Part shown: in pieces, positions 26,982 through 36,096 of the stretch | Numbering within the stretch: position 1 is the first letter of the stretch | Layout of the letters: each line of letters starts with the position of its first letter | DNA from: Persicitalea sp964500445 | GTDB taxonomy: Bacteria > Bacteroidota > Bacteroidia > Cytophagales > Spirosomataceae | NCBI GenBank assembly: GCA_964500445.1 | Contig: CAZCOG010000014.1 | Location: forward strand, 54,205-118,204 | DNA: 64,000 bases | Direction: 5' to 3' | Made by a program: the position numbers and the translations under genes | Notes under the pieces: model-generated | Databases searched by the model: none | Told to the model about the DNA's origin: nothing | The model's input: the letters and a program-made list of their open reading frames with translations, nothing else

Positions 26982-29219
26982 ATGAATACCTCTTCACCCG
27001 CTAATAAGCCTAACTTCGGCACACTACCCGTTTTTCTTACTGCCATTTCTACCATTCTCGGAGCTGTGATGTTTCTGCGATTTGGTTATGCGGTGGGTTC
27101 AGTAGGCTTTGTGGGTACGTTGTTAATTATTTTCATCGGCCACCTCGTCACGATTCCTACCGCGATGGCTCTGGCCGAAATAGCCACTAACCAGAAAGTT
27201 GAGGGTGGCGGCGAATATTTTATTATTTCGCGTTCGTTTGGTCTGAATATCGGAGCAGCTATTGGTATAGCACTTTATCTTTCGCAAGCCATCAGTGTAG
27301 CATTTTATGTAATCGCCTTTGCTGAATCTTTTGAGGCCGTGAAGCCGTGGATCGAGTCGGAATTTGGCTATATCATTTATGACAACCGACTGTTCAGTAT
27401 TCCGGCACTGTTGCTACTTATTCTGCTGATGGTAACAAAAGGAGCAGCTCTGGGCATGAAGGCGTTGTACGTCGTCGTGACTATTTTGGCTGTTTCGCTC
27501 GTGTTGTTCTTTATGGGTAGTACGCCCTATTCCGAAACCTTCGACAGCAACGAATTTCTATTCACCAACATCACATCCGAGAATGGATTTTTCTTCGTCT
27601 TCGCCATTATTTTTCCCGCTTTTACCGGGATGACCGCTGGCGTTGGGCTTTCGGGTGACTTGCGCGACCCCAAGCGCTCCATACCGCTGGGGACGCTTTC
27701 GGCCACTATACTTGGGATGATTATTTATGTATTTATCGCCTACAAGCTCATTGCTTCGGCTAGTCCTACGGATTTGGTTGGCAATCAGCTTATTATGAGT
27801 GATATTGCCATATGGGGTCCAATCATTCCCATTGGGCTGGCGGCAGCGACTATCTCTTCGGCGTTGGGGTCGTTTATGGTAGCCCCGCGTACCCTACAGG
27901 CTATTGCTGGGGATAAGGTATTCCCGAATCGCTATGTAAATTTTTGGCTGAGCCGGGGTAGCAAGAAAAACAATGAACCCCGCAATGCCACCATTTTCAC
28001 GAGTTTTATTGCCCTGGCTTTTGTGCTGGTTGGCGACGTGAATGCTGTTGCAGAGGTGATCTCAATGTTTTTTATGGTCACCTACGGTTCATTGTGCCTG
28101 ATTTCTTTCATGCAGCATTTCGCCGCTGATCCTTCCTATCGGCCATCGTTTAAATCTAAGTGGTTTTTATCGCTGCTCGGGGCAGTCATGTGTGTTTTCC
28201 TGATGTTCAAAATCAATACAGGCTACGCGATTGCCTCTATCGCGATGATGGTGGGCTTGTATTTTTACATTGGTAGCAACAGCCAGGCCAAGAAAGGGAT
28301 GGCGAGTATTTTTCAGGGGGTGATTCATCAGTTCAGTCGCCGGATTCAGGTTTTTCTGCAAAAGACCGATAAAGACATGCGGGAAGAGGACTGGCGTCCA
28401 GCTGTGCTTTGTTTGTCACAAGATACTTTTGAGCGGTACTCTGCTTTGGAAATGATGAAGTGGTTGTCGGACCGCTACGGTTTTGGTACTTATATCCATT
28501 TTGAAAAAGCTTATTTCTCGAAGGAATCGAAAGAGTTGGCAGAAACGAAGCTAAAAAAACTCATCAAGATCTCGTCGACCAGCAAATCTAATGTGTTTCT
28601 GGAAACGCTGATTTCGCCTTCCAATACGGCGGCTATTGTACAGGCCATTCAGCAGCCGGGCATTTCGGGCCAATCCAATAACACAATGCTGTTCGAATAT
28701 AAAAAAGGAGAGCGGGAATGGCTTAGTGACATTGTGGACAATTACAGTGTACTGAAAACGGCGGGTTATGATCTGTGTATTCTGGCTAGCTCTGACAAAG
28801 GATTTGGCTACCGTAAAGATATTCATATCTGGATCGGACGACAGGACATTGATAACGCCAATCTGATGATTCTGCTTTCCTACATCATTCTGGGCCACAA
28901 GGAATGGGAACAGGGCGAAATCAAAATTTTTGCAGCCTTCAAAGAGGAAAACCTGAAGGCAGAGCAACGTAACCTTATCGACCTTACCTCCACGGGGCGA
29001 CTGCCCATTTCGGCCAAAAATATCCGTGTCCTGCCGCTGGAAGAGGGGCGGCGCCGTTCCGATCTTATCAATGAACACTCCATCGACGCCGACCTAACAC
29101 TGATTGGCTTTCACGAGAGTATCATTAAAGCCGATCGTGGTATCGAATTCTTCGAAGAATACAATAAAATTGGTAACGTTCTTTTTGTCAATACGTTGAA
29201 TTCCAAGTCTATTCGGTAA
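26982..29219 (+). CDS. Amino acid/cation-chloride cotransporter-like permease (APC superfamily, SLC12-like)
   Basis: A 745-residue membrane transporter. About 12 membrane helices fill residues 1-430, starting FGTLPVFLTAISTILGAVMF. The loop GVGLSGDLRDPKRSIPLGT closely follows the hallmark SGDLxDPxxSIPxGT of the SLC12 cation-chloride cotransporters. A soluble C-terminal domain of roughly 300 residues follows, as in that family, with repeated alpha/beta segments (LCILASSDKGFGYRKDIHIW; DADLTLIGFHES). Transport of amino acids or of ions with chloride is possible; the substrate is not shown by the sequence. The ATG at 26982 is preferred over a TTG 12 bases upstream. Confidence 0.85.
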   Translation: MNTSSPANKPNFGTLPVFLTAISTILGAVMFLRFGYAVGSVGFVGTLLIIFIGHLVTIPTAMALAEIATNQKVEGGGEYFIISRSFGLNIGAAIGIALYLSQAISVAFYVIAFAESFEAVKPWIESEFGYIIYDNRLFSIPALLLLILLMVTKGAALGMKALYVVVTILAVSLVLFFMGSTPYSETFDSNEFLFTNITSENGFFFVFAIIFPAFTGMTAGVGLSGDLRDPKRSIPLGTLSATILGMIIYVFIAYKLIASASPTDLVGNQLIMSDIAIWGPIIPIGLAAATISSALGSFMVAPRTLQAIAGDKVFPNRYVNFWLSRGSKKNNEPRNATIFTSFIALAFVLVGDVNAVAEVISMFFMVTYGSLCLISFMQHFAADPSYRPSFKSKWFLSLLGAVMCVFLMFKINTGYAIASIAMMVGLYFYIGSNSQAKKGMASIFQGVIHQFSRRIQVFLQKTDKDMREEDWRPAVLCLSQDTFERYSALEMMKWLSDRYGFGTYIHFEKAYFSKESKELAETKLKKLIKISSTSKSNVFLETLISPSNTAAIVQAIQQPGISGQSNNTMLFEYKKGEREWLSDIVDNYSVLKTAGYDLCILASSDKGFGYRKDIHIWIGRQDIDNANLMILLSYIILGHKEWEQGEIKIFAAFKEENLKAEQRNLIDLTSTGRLPISAKNIRVLPLEEGRRRSDLINEHSIDADLTLIGFHESIIKADRGIEFFEEYNKIGNVLFVNTLNSKSIR

Positions 29220-29450
29220 AGTTGTTGAATCGTGTAATTGCCGTTGGATTTGTCTGATCGTTTAAGTGTGCAATTACGTGATGGAGATATCTAGCTAACA
29301 TTCAGTATAACTTATTATCTAACAATAACTTATATAAATACACTAGGAACAGTTAAGCATCAATTACACGATTACACAGTTTAACAATTAAATAGAACCT
29401 TCCTACCCCATTCCATTGTTACCCTCCCTAAATCGCCATTCCCCATTCCC

Positions 29451-31211
29451 GTGAATCAAGAACAAAAAAGCGGTCAGATTTTTGACCTCCCTACTCTGCG
29501 ACGGCTTTACACCTTCGTCGGACCCTACAAAAAGCAGTTTTTCGGACTTATCGGCATCATCATGCTGAGTGCGGTACTGTCCCCTCTGCTGCCGCTTCTT
29601 ATCAAATATACCATTGATACGCCCATTGCCAACGGAGATTTTAATCAACTGGCTCTGATGATGGCCCTGATGATCGGCGTTCTGATCGTGCAGGGGTTAG
29701 TTTCTTTTGTAAATACGTATTTGTCAGGTTGGTTGGGGCAGTACATTATCCGTGATATGCGGGTGACACTCTACGAAAAAATTATTAACCTGAGGCTGAG
29801 GTTTTTTGACCAAACTCCCATCGGCCGGCTGGTGACCCGCACTATTTCGGACATCGAAACCCTGTCCAACGTATTTAGCGATGGCATGGCAGCCATCGCG
29901 GGCGATATTCTCCAACTTGTACTAATCATCGCCGTGATGTTCTACACCGACTGGAAGCTTTCGCTTATCAGCCTGTCAATGATTCCGCTGATGCTCATCA
30001 GTACTTACGTATTTAAGGAGAAAATAAAGGATGCCTTTAATGAAGTTAGGGCCGCCGTATCTAACCTCAACTCTTTCGTACAGGAGCACATTACGGGTAT
30101 GAATATCGTGCAGATATTCGGCAGTGAGGAAGCTGAATACGAAAAATTTGAGCAAATCAACGCCACGCACCGCGACTCCAACATCCGTTCTATCCTGTAC
30201 TATTCCATCTATTTTCCCGTGGCTGACGTCATCGCCGCTGCCGGAACGGGCTTGGTCGTGTGGTATGGCTCCAAGCAGATTCTGGCTCAGGATGTGACTT
30301 TCGGGACTGTGACGGCTTTCGTTATGTTTATCAGTTTGTTTTTTCGTCCTATCCGTCAACTTGCTGACCGGTTTAATACGCTTCAGATGGGGATTGTCAG
30401 TACCGACCGTATTATCAAACTACTTGACAGCGAAGACTATACCGAAAATAATGGTACTTACGAACCCGAAACGGTACGCGGCAAAGTAGAGTTTAAGAAC
30501 GTATGGTTTGCCTATAACGAAGAAGAATATGTACTGAAAGACATTAGCTTTCACATGAACGAGGGAGAAACCATCGCCTTCGTGGGTGCGACAGGCGCTG
30601 GTAAGTCCTCCGTTATTAATCTGTTAAGTCGTTTCTACGATATTAACAAAGGCGAAATCCTGATCGATGGTGTGGACATCCACGAATACGAACTAACGGC
30701 TTTGCGCCGGAACATTGGCGTAGTGTTGCAGGACGTGTTTTTGTTTTCCGATACCATCGAGAACAACATCACACTTGGCAACCCTAATATCACTCATGAG
30801 CAAATCGTGGAAGCGGCCAAACTAGTGGGCGTTCACGAGTTCATTGAGCGGCTGCCGGGCGGCTACCAGTACAACGTCATGGAGCGCGGCAGCACGTTGA
30901 GCGTCGGGCAGCGGCAGCTGATTTCGTTTGTACGGGCCATGGTTCACGATCCCAAAATCATGGTACTTGACGAAGCCACTTCCTCGGTGGATAGCGAAAC
31001 AGAGGAACTCATTCAGAAGGCCATCGAGAAGTTGATGAAAGGCCGCACGGCTATCGTTATCGCTCACCGCCTGTCTACGATACAGGAAGCTGACAAGATT
31101 ATCGTGCTGGACAAAGGCGAAATAAAGGAAGAAGGCACGCACGAGGAGCTTCTGGCGTTGGAGGCTTTTTACGCAAATCTGTATCAGATGCAGTACAAGG
31201 AAATGGTGTAA
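29451..31211 (+). CDS. ABC transporter, fused permease and ATP-binding protein (MdlB/MsbA type)
   Basis: A 586-residue half-transporter exporter. Residues 1-320 hold six membrane helices (ABC type 1 transmembrane domain). The nucleotide-binding domain has Walker A GATGAGKSS, Q-loop VVLQDVFLFSDT, signature LSVGQRQL (the usual second Gly is replaced by Val, as in several MdlB-like proteins), Walker B IMVLDEATSSVD and the H-loop AHRLST. The start is GTG at 29451; the protein begins MNQEQKSGQIFDLPTLRRLY with no ATG nearby. The substrate may be a lipid or drug. Confidence 0.93.
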   Translation: MNQEQKSGQIFDLPTLRRLYTFVGPYKKQFFGLIGIIMLSAVLSPLLPLLIKYTIDTPIANGDFNQLALMMALMIGVLIVQGLVSFVNTYLSGWLGQYIIRDMRVTLYEKIINLRLRFFDQTPIGRLVTRTISDIETLSNVFSDGMAAIAGDILQLVLIIAVMFYTDWKLSLISLSMIPLMLISTYVFKEKIKDAFNEVRAAVSNLNSFVQEHITGMNIVQIFGSEEAEYEKFEQINATHRDSNIRSILYYSIYFPVADVIAAAGTGLVVWYGSKQILAQDVTFGTVTAFVMFISLFFRPIRQLADRFNTLQMGIVSTDRIIKLLDSEDYTENNGTYEPETVRGKVEFKNVWFAYNEEEYVLKDISFHMNEGETIAFVGATGAGKSSVINLLSRFYDINKGEILIDGVDIHEYELTALRRNIGVVLQDVFLFSDTIENNITLGNPNITHEQIVEAAKLVGVHEFIERLPGGYQYNVMERGSTLSVGQRQLISFVRAMVHDPKIMVLDEATSSVDSETEELIQKAIEKLMKGRTAIVIAHRLSTIQEADKIIVLDKGEIKEEGTHEELLALEAFYANLYQMQYKEMV

Positions 31212-31253
31212 AGGAGTTCATTATATTGCTGGGGAAAAATATGATAATGAAGC

Positions 31254-31292
31254 CTATTAGTAGGTTTCTTTCATTGAGGTCCTTACTAATAG
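31254..31292. other. Hairpin downstream of the ABC exporter gene
   Basis: CTATTAGTAGG (31254-31264) faces CCTTACTAATAG (31281-31292) with one unpaired base, giving a stem of about 11 bp and a loop of 16. There is no T tract, so it may be a transcription-end or mRNA-stability structure rather than a classical terminator. Confidence 0.4.
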
Positions 31293-31389
31293 CCTGTTGA
31301 ATTGATTAATTTCCGAAAGACATCTGTGTGGATTTGATCATTGACCTGATGATTTTCAAGACTTATCTCTCAATTCAAACTTCTATAAA

Positions 31390-32778
31390 ATGAGAACTAC
31401 AGCGTTTATTCTCCTCCTGACTGTTGGTGTGTCCCTGCTGTCTTGCAAAGAGCATCATAACGAACCCGACCCTCTTGAAGTGGAGACACCTTTGAGCAAT
31501 GCGGCCTGGACGACAACAGGAAGCAGTTCGTATGGCAATGCGATCGAGACAGACAAGGAAGGCAATGTATACGTTACGGGTTATTATGAGGCCCCTTCTG
31601 TTTCATTTGGCTCGTCTACGTTGACAGCAGTTGGAAAGCTTGAAGGTTACGCCTTTCTCGCAAAGTATAATTCAAACGGGTCTATTCTCTGGGTCCGAAA
31701 GATCAGTGCAGATATTGACGGAGACGTTAGCCTGAGCAGTTATGGAGGATGTTTGGTAATCGACAATACCGGAAATGTGTATGTAGGTGGCTATTTTGGC
31801 CATGCCGGAGATAATAGCAACCCAGCCATCACGGAAAAAGGGAGCATTTATCTGGTCAAGTACAGCGCACAAGGAGACTTACAATGGGCTAAGGGAGGGG
31901 GGACGAAAGCTACAACTTCATTTATTGTGTCGGGTTTGGCAGTGAACGAGAAAGGTACTTTGGCCGTGACTGGAGGATTTGAAGGAGAGGTAACCATCGG
32001 GCCGAAAACACTTGTATCGGCCCCTTCGAGCATCAAGTTTTACGGGAAAAGGGATGGTTTTGTGGCGGCATTTAACACTGATGGCAACTACCTGTGGGCC
32101 GAGAAAATGGGAGGAGACACAGACGACTTTGGTACTGATGTCGCTCTGGACGATCAGGGGAACAGCTACGTGACGGGTACCTACGGGCATAAAGCCGAAT
32201 TTGGTGGAATCCAGATCTCGACGGATACGTGGGATGAATTCGTAACCAAGTATAATGACAAGGGAGCCGTCCAATGGGTAAAAGCACTGAATACTGGATC
32301 GTTTGCCAACAGCCGGGGGATCGCCCTGGATAAAGACCAGAATGTTTATTCGGCTACCGATAAATCAATTTTCAAGTTTGATAGGAACGGCTCCTTACAA
32401 TGGAACAAGGATGTGATAACAGCTTCTGACAGGACTTTCATGTCAGCACTTACTATAAGCGCAAGCGGTGATATTTTCGTCACTGGTCCATTTGCCGAGA
32501 CTGCAACTATCGGCGGTGAAACGATCACTTCAAAGGGCTCCTACGATATCTTTTTGGCAAGATTTTCCAGAGACGGCACTTTGAATTGGGTAAAGCGAGA
32601 CGGAGTTAGTTTTCAAGAGAGGCCCGAGGATATTGTACTCACCAAAAAGGGGAACATCTACATTACTGGTTTTGTGGGTGGAGCAGAGGGCTCCGGAACA
32701 AACCAATCCGTTGTGCTCGCAGACACGACATTGGGAGTTAATTCGTTCGGTATGTTCGTAGCCCGATATAATCAGTAG
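31390..32778 (+). CDS. SBBP-repeat beta-propeller lipoprotein
   Basis: A 462-residue lipoprotein (signal ending SLLSC, Cys19). The rest is a series of SBBP-type repeats with the recurring pattern DxxGNxYVTGxF ... FxAKYxxxGxLxWxK, for example TDKEGNVYVTGYYE, DNTGNVYVGGYFG, DDQGNSYVTGTYG, ASGDIFVTGPF and KKGNIYITGFVGG. At least six copies give a beta-propeller. Such proteins are exported and of unknown ligand. The gene stands alone between the ABC exporter and the thiolase. Confidence 0.85.
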   Translation: MRTTAFILLLTVGVSLLSCKEHHNEPDPLEVETPLSNAAWTTTGSSSYGNAIETDKEGNVYVTGYYEAPSVSFGSSTLTAVGKLEGYAFLAKYNSNGSILWVRKISADIDGDVSLSSYGGCLVIDNTGNVYVGGYFGHAGDNSNPAITEKGSIYLVKYSAQGDLQWAKGGGTKATTSFIVSGLAVNEKGTLAVTGGFEGEVTIGPKTLVSAPSSIKFYGKRDGFVAAFNTDGNYLWAEKMGGDTDDFGTDVALDDQGNSYVTGTYGHKAEFGGIQISTDTWDEFVTKYNDKGAVQWVKALNTGSFANSRGIALDKDQNVYSATDKSIFKFDRNGSLQWNKDVITASDRTFMSALTISASGDIFVTGPFAETATIGGETITSKGSYDIFLARFSRDGTLNWVKRDGVSFQERPEDIVLTKKGNIYITGFVGGAEGSGTNQSVVLADTTLGVNSFGMFVARYNQ

Positions 32779-32844
32779 CATGTAGGATTTGCCTACTTAA
32801 CTTATAAGCATTTTACCAATTTTTGCTTCGTTTATCAATATATC

Positions 32845-34026
32845 ATGACTGAACAAGCCTACATTATATCCACAGCGCGTACTCCTATCGGTAGTTTTGG
32901 TGGGGTACTTTCTTCACTTTCCGCCACTGAATTGGGTGCCAAAGCCATCAAGGGAGCGCTTGATAAAATTAAGCTTGATCCGGCGCAGGTCGAGGAAGTT
33001 TTCATGGGCAATGTCGTTTCCGCAAACCTTGGTCAGGCACCTGCCCGACAGGCCGCGCTGGGAGCCGGACTACCCAACGAAACCATTTGCACGACCGTGA
33101 ATAAAGTATGCGCCTCGGGCATGAAAGCAGCGGCTTTTGCTACGCAGGCCATTCGCCTGGGCGATGCTGATTTGCTGGTCGCCGGTGGCATGGAAAGTAT
33201 GTCGCAGATTCCTTTTTATTTACCGAAAGCCCGTTACGGCTACGGCTATGGCAACGGCGAACTGGTAGACGGTCTTGCTCGTGACGGCTTGGTCGATGCT
33301 TACGACCATTGCGCGATGGGCACGTGTGGCGACCGTACCGCTACGCAGCGCGAAATCACGCGGGAACAGCAGGACGAATACGCTATTCGTTCGTATCAGC
33401 GTAGCGCGGAGGCGAACGATAAAGGCTATTTGAAAGAAGAAATTGTGGCGGTGGAAGTACCACAGCGGAAAGGCGAGCCGCTGTTGGTCAGCGAAGATGA
33501 GGAATTCAGGAAGGTAAATTTTGAAAAAATCCCTACGCTTCGTCCGGTGTTCTCACCAGATGGGACCGTAACAGCAGCCAATGCCTCTACCATCAATGAT
33601 GGCGGGGTTGCGATGGTTTTGGCGAGTGAAAGAAAAGTGAAGGAACTGAATCTGCAGCCTCTGGCCCGCGTAGTAGCTTACGCCGATGCTGAACGGGAAC
33701 CAGTATGGTTTACAACTACCCCAATTGCCGCTACCCGAAAGGTCCTGGAAAAAGCAGGAATGCAGCTTTCCGATATTGACTACTTCGAAGTGAACGAAGC
33801 GTTTTCGGTAGTTGTACTGGCTTATATGAAAGAGCTTGGCCTCAGCCCTGATCAAGTGAATCTATTTGGCGGTGCTGTGTCATTGGGACATCCGCTGGGT
33901 GTATCAGGGGCAAGAATTATGGGTACTTTGATCAATGTACTTCACCAAAAAAAGGGACGCTACGGTCTGGCGGCGATTTGTAACGGTGGGGGTGGAGCCT
34001 CGGCGGTAATTTTGGAGAGAGTATAA
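32845..34026 (+). CDS. Acetyl-CoA C-acyltransferase (thiolase)
   Basis: A 393-residue thiolase of normal length. The nucleophilic Cys is in NKVCASGMKA, followed by the conserved GGMESMSQIP, the NEAFSV motif, the catalytic His in GGAVSLGHPLGVSGAR and the second Cys in CNGGGGASA. The enzyme makes or cleaves acetoacetyl-CoA or longer 3-ketoacyl-CoA. The sequence resembles biosynthetic acetyl-CoA acetyltransferases more than FadA, but no beta-oxidation or polyhydroxyalkanoate genes lie beside it, so the direction is open. Small variant: GHPLGVSGAR instead of the common GHPIGASGAR. Confidence 0.93.
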   Translation: MTEQAYIISTARTPIGSFGGVLSSLSATELGAKAIKGALDKIKLDPAQVEEVFMGNVVSANLGQAPARQAALGAGLPNETICTTVNKVCASGMKAAAFATQAIRLGDADLLVAGGMESMSQIPFYLPKARYGYGYGNGELVDGLARDGLVDAYDHCAMGTCGDRTATQREITREQQDEYAIRSYQRSAEANDKGYLKEEIVAVEVPQRKGEPLLVSEDEEFRKVNFEKIPTLRPVFSPDGTVTAANASTINDGGVAMVLASERKVKELNLQPLARVVAYADAEREPVWFTTTPIAATRKVLEKAGMQLSDIDYFEVNEAFSVVVLAYMKELGLSPDQVNLFGGAVSLGHPLGVSGARIMGTLINVLHQKKGRYGLAAICNGGGGASAVILERV

Positions 34027-34040
34027 AAATACGGGTTCAG

Positions 34041-34556
34041 TTAATTGATCATGGATTTTAAGCGGTCGTAGAACCCGGTACTTTTAAAAGTAAAAGTCTT
34101 GTGCAGGGTATAGTTGCTAACGAAGCTGCACCCCATGCCGAATATATAACAAGCCAAACCCGTGACATCAACTATTTTTTTCGAATAGGGAATTTGATAT
34201 TCGATTTGGTCAAAATTGGATTCGGTCACAAATACAGCGAAGCGAACGGCCAGGTCCATTACGAAACCCGAAAATATCGCGACCATCACGAATTTTACCA
34301 TTTCGCGGCGAGTCTGATTGGTACGGCGGGCGTCAAAGGCAAAGAATTTGGTAAGAACAAAGCCAACCCCGAACGATAAAATGTATGAGGGCCAAACCGA
34401 TTGGGTAAGCGTGAGATCGAACCAATCCTGTAGCAAACTACTGCAAACCAACTGCACCACTGCTCCGGTGCCTGCGACTAAGAAATAAGCAATTAAGTCT
34501 TTACGGTTCAGAAACTTACTGGTGGAGGCAGCGGGCACGGCAACGCTTCTTTTCAT
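34041..34556 (-). CDS. GtrA family protein
   Basis: A 171-residue membrane protein with four predicted helices and the GtrA pattern FLVAGTGAVVQLVCSSLL, then GFVLTKFFAFDAR and a C-terminal SNYTLHKTFTF. GtrA proteins are thought to flip lipid-linked sugars or act with polyprenyl glycosyltransferases in polysaccharide synthesis. No glycosyltransferase is adjacent. It is convergent with the thiolase gene, 14 bases apart. Confidence 0.88.
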   Translation of the reverse strand: MKRSVAVPAASTSKFLNRKDLIAYFLVAGTGAVVQLVCSSLLQDWFDLTLTQSVWPSYILSFGVGFVLTKFFAFDARRTNQTRREMVKFVMVAIFSGFVMDLAVRFAVFVTESNFDQIEYQIPYSKKIVDVTGLACYIFGMGCSFVSNYTLHKTFTFKSTGFYDRLKSMIN

Positions 34557-34638
34557 GGGCTGGATTGAAATTCAGCCGCAATAGTAGAAATAAATCCGGC
34601 TGTAAACAAAAGCTTCGTCACAAATTCGACCCCTCATT

Positions 34639-35094
34639 CTACTTTTTCAGCACGTACATAGCAGCAAGATCACCCTCGATTTTCTGACCTGACATATCTA
34701 GTTGGGTCAGGGTACTTTCACCTACAGAATACTGATTAGGAGCTTCCTGTCCTTCGAGCAAAATTTGCTGCCCGGCTGCATTCCAGCTGTAATCACCTTT
34801 TTCTTCAACTACATTATCCCCGCCTTTGCCCAGATACGTTGTTTCTTTTATAAAAGTACCATCTTCATTCAGCGTGATCTCAGTTTTGATCCCCTCGCAA
34901 TCGGCACAAGGCAGTACTCCAGCGTACGTTCCCGTAAAGTCGAGCGAATTTCGGGAGTTATGACCGCCATCAATGATGGTCTCAGTTTCAGACGTTGCGG
35001 TCGAGTCCTTGTCAGCGTCCGAGGTAGAAGGAGTGTTACAACTTGTCAAGGCCGAAGCGACTAAAATCAAAGTCAAAATATTCTTATTTATCAT
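34639..35094 (-). CDS. NlpE-like lipoprotein
   Basis: A 151-residue lipoprotein (signal ending ALTSC, Cys19) with an NlpE N-terminal-type domain: GTYAGVLPCADCEGIKTEI with the CxxC pair, then TLNEDGTFIKETTYLGKG and KGDYSWNAAGQQILLEG. In E. coli NlpE senses envelope stress and copper; here it is probably an NlpE-like domain of similar fold with an unknown role. The start at 35094 gives a clean signal; the longer frame begins 12 codons earlier inside the gap. It follows the next lipoprotein gene by 39 bases on the same strand and may be co-transcribed. Confidence 0.85.
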   Translation of the reverse strand: MINKNILTLILVASALTSCNTPSTSDADKDSTATSETETIIDGGHNSRNSLDFTGTYAGVLPCADCEGIKTEITLNEDGTFIKETTYLGKGGDNVVEEKGDYSWNAAGQQILLEGQEAPNQYSVGESTLTQLDMSGQKIEGDLAAMYVLKK

Positions 35095-35133
35095 AATTTT
35101 TCTCTTTATAAAAGCATGGCTGGCCCCCATATC

Positions 35134-35664
35134 TCAATTGGTTTTCAGGCTTTCAAACGACTTGGCTACTTCACGAAAAGTGTTCCCTGCCACTTTTGAG
35201 CTTTCATCTTGTTTGATAGAGCCACTACGTAGCGCCTCAAAAACAGCGCACATAGCCATCCGGCTACTACTGTATTGCTTATAAAATTCTTCATTGACCG
35301 CCACCCGGTTTGTAGACATTTTTTCTACCAGAGTTTTCAGGGCGGATGAAATAGCCATCGGATTGTTATTGCGGTTTGCGGCCATACGGTCGAGCGTCGC
35401 AGCGTCGATTCGCGCTGCCTGAGCCAGCGTATCGGCAAGCTTATTCTGTTGCGCTCGGTCAAACTTTTCATTGACGTAAAGCCACTGTAACTTATCGAGC
35501 GGACATCCTTTGTCGAGCGTGTTGTTGTCGGTAGTGGCTGTGGACTCTTCATTTACGCGGGCATTGCTACCACCCGTGCGGGTAGTTTGGCTGGGCTGAG
35601 TAGTGGCGCATTGGGTCAGGAAGGCCAGCGACGACAGGATAAAAGCTTTTCTGAGGTAGTTCAT
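35134..35664 (-). CDS. Lipoprotein of unknown family
   Basis: A 176-residue lipoprotein (signal ending FLTQC, Cys19). It continues with a Thr/Ser-rich linker and then a helical domain (DRAQQNKLADTLAQAARIDAA and a second helix VAVNEEFYKQYSSSRMAMCA). I recognise no named family. It is the first of two lipoprotein genes in tandem (the NlpE-like gene follows). A structural or surface role is possible; nothing more can be supported. Confidence 0.7.
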   Translation of the reverse strand: MNYLRKAFILSSLAFLTQCATTQPSQTTRTGGSNARVNEESTATTDNNTLDKGCPLDKLQWLYVNEKFDRAQQNKLADTLAQAARIDAATLDRMAANRNNNPMAISSALKTLVEKMSTNRVAVNEEFYKQYSSSRMAMCAVFEALRSGSIKQDESSKVAGNTFREVAKSFESLKTN

Positions 35665-36096
35665 TTGAAGTTTCGGATTGGTTTACAACAGGGACAAATA
35701 TGATTCAAATCGGTTTAACTTTCCTGATTTTGGTGCGATACTCTGCTCATAATTATCGTATGCGGCAAATAATTTAAAATAATGTCACCAATCTTCTGAA
35801 ACAGCGGTCAAATTTCCCCATCCGAATAAGATTCCACACTTTGGGAAGCAGCCGTTAGAAGTGAATACTACCTATGGTGGTACAGACCAACTACCTCTTA
35901 GTGGTACATTTATTTTTCATTCAGGAATACAATTGAATTATCTGCATTCAAGCGTGATCAAAGAGGATTGAGGCATTCTCTTATGCGGATAGTAACGGTC
36001 CGAGCGCAGATTTGAATTTGATAATTCGACTAGGCAGTGGAAAGAGGAAGATCACTCTTCCGACGAAAATTATCTATAAAATACAAAAACTGAATT
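35665..36096. other. Intergenic region, no gene seen
   Basis: 432 bases between divergent genes, AT-rich. It must contain the promoters of the lipoprotein pair and of the large barrel protein. No well-spaced Bacteroidota promoter, RNA gene or clear repeat was found. Confidence 0.5.

Noticed and set aside
30000..31211. Degraded ABC signature
   Set aside because: LSVGQRQL differs from LSGGQ in one residue, but such Val forms occur in functional MdlB-like exporters, and Walker A and B are intact.
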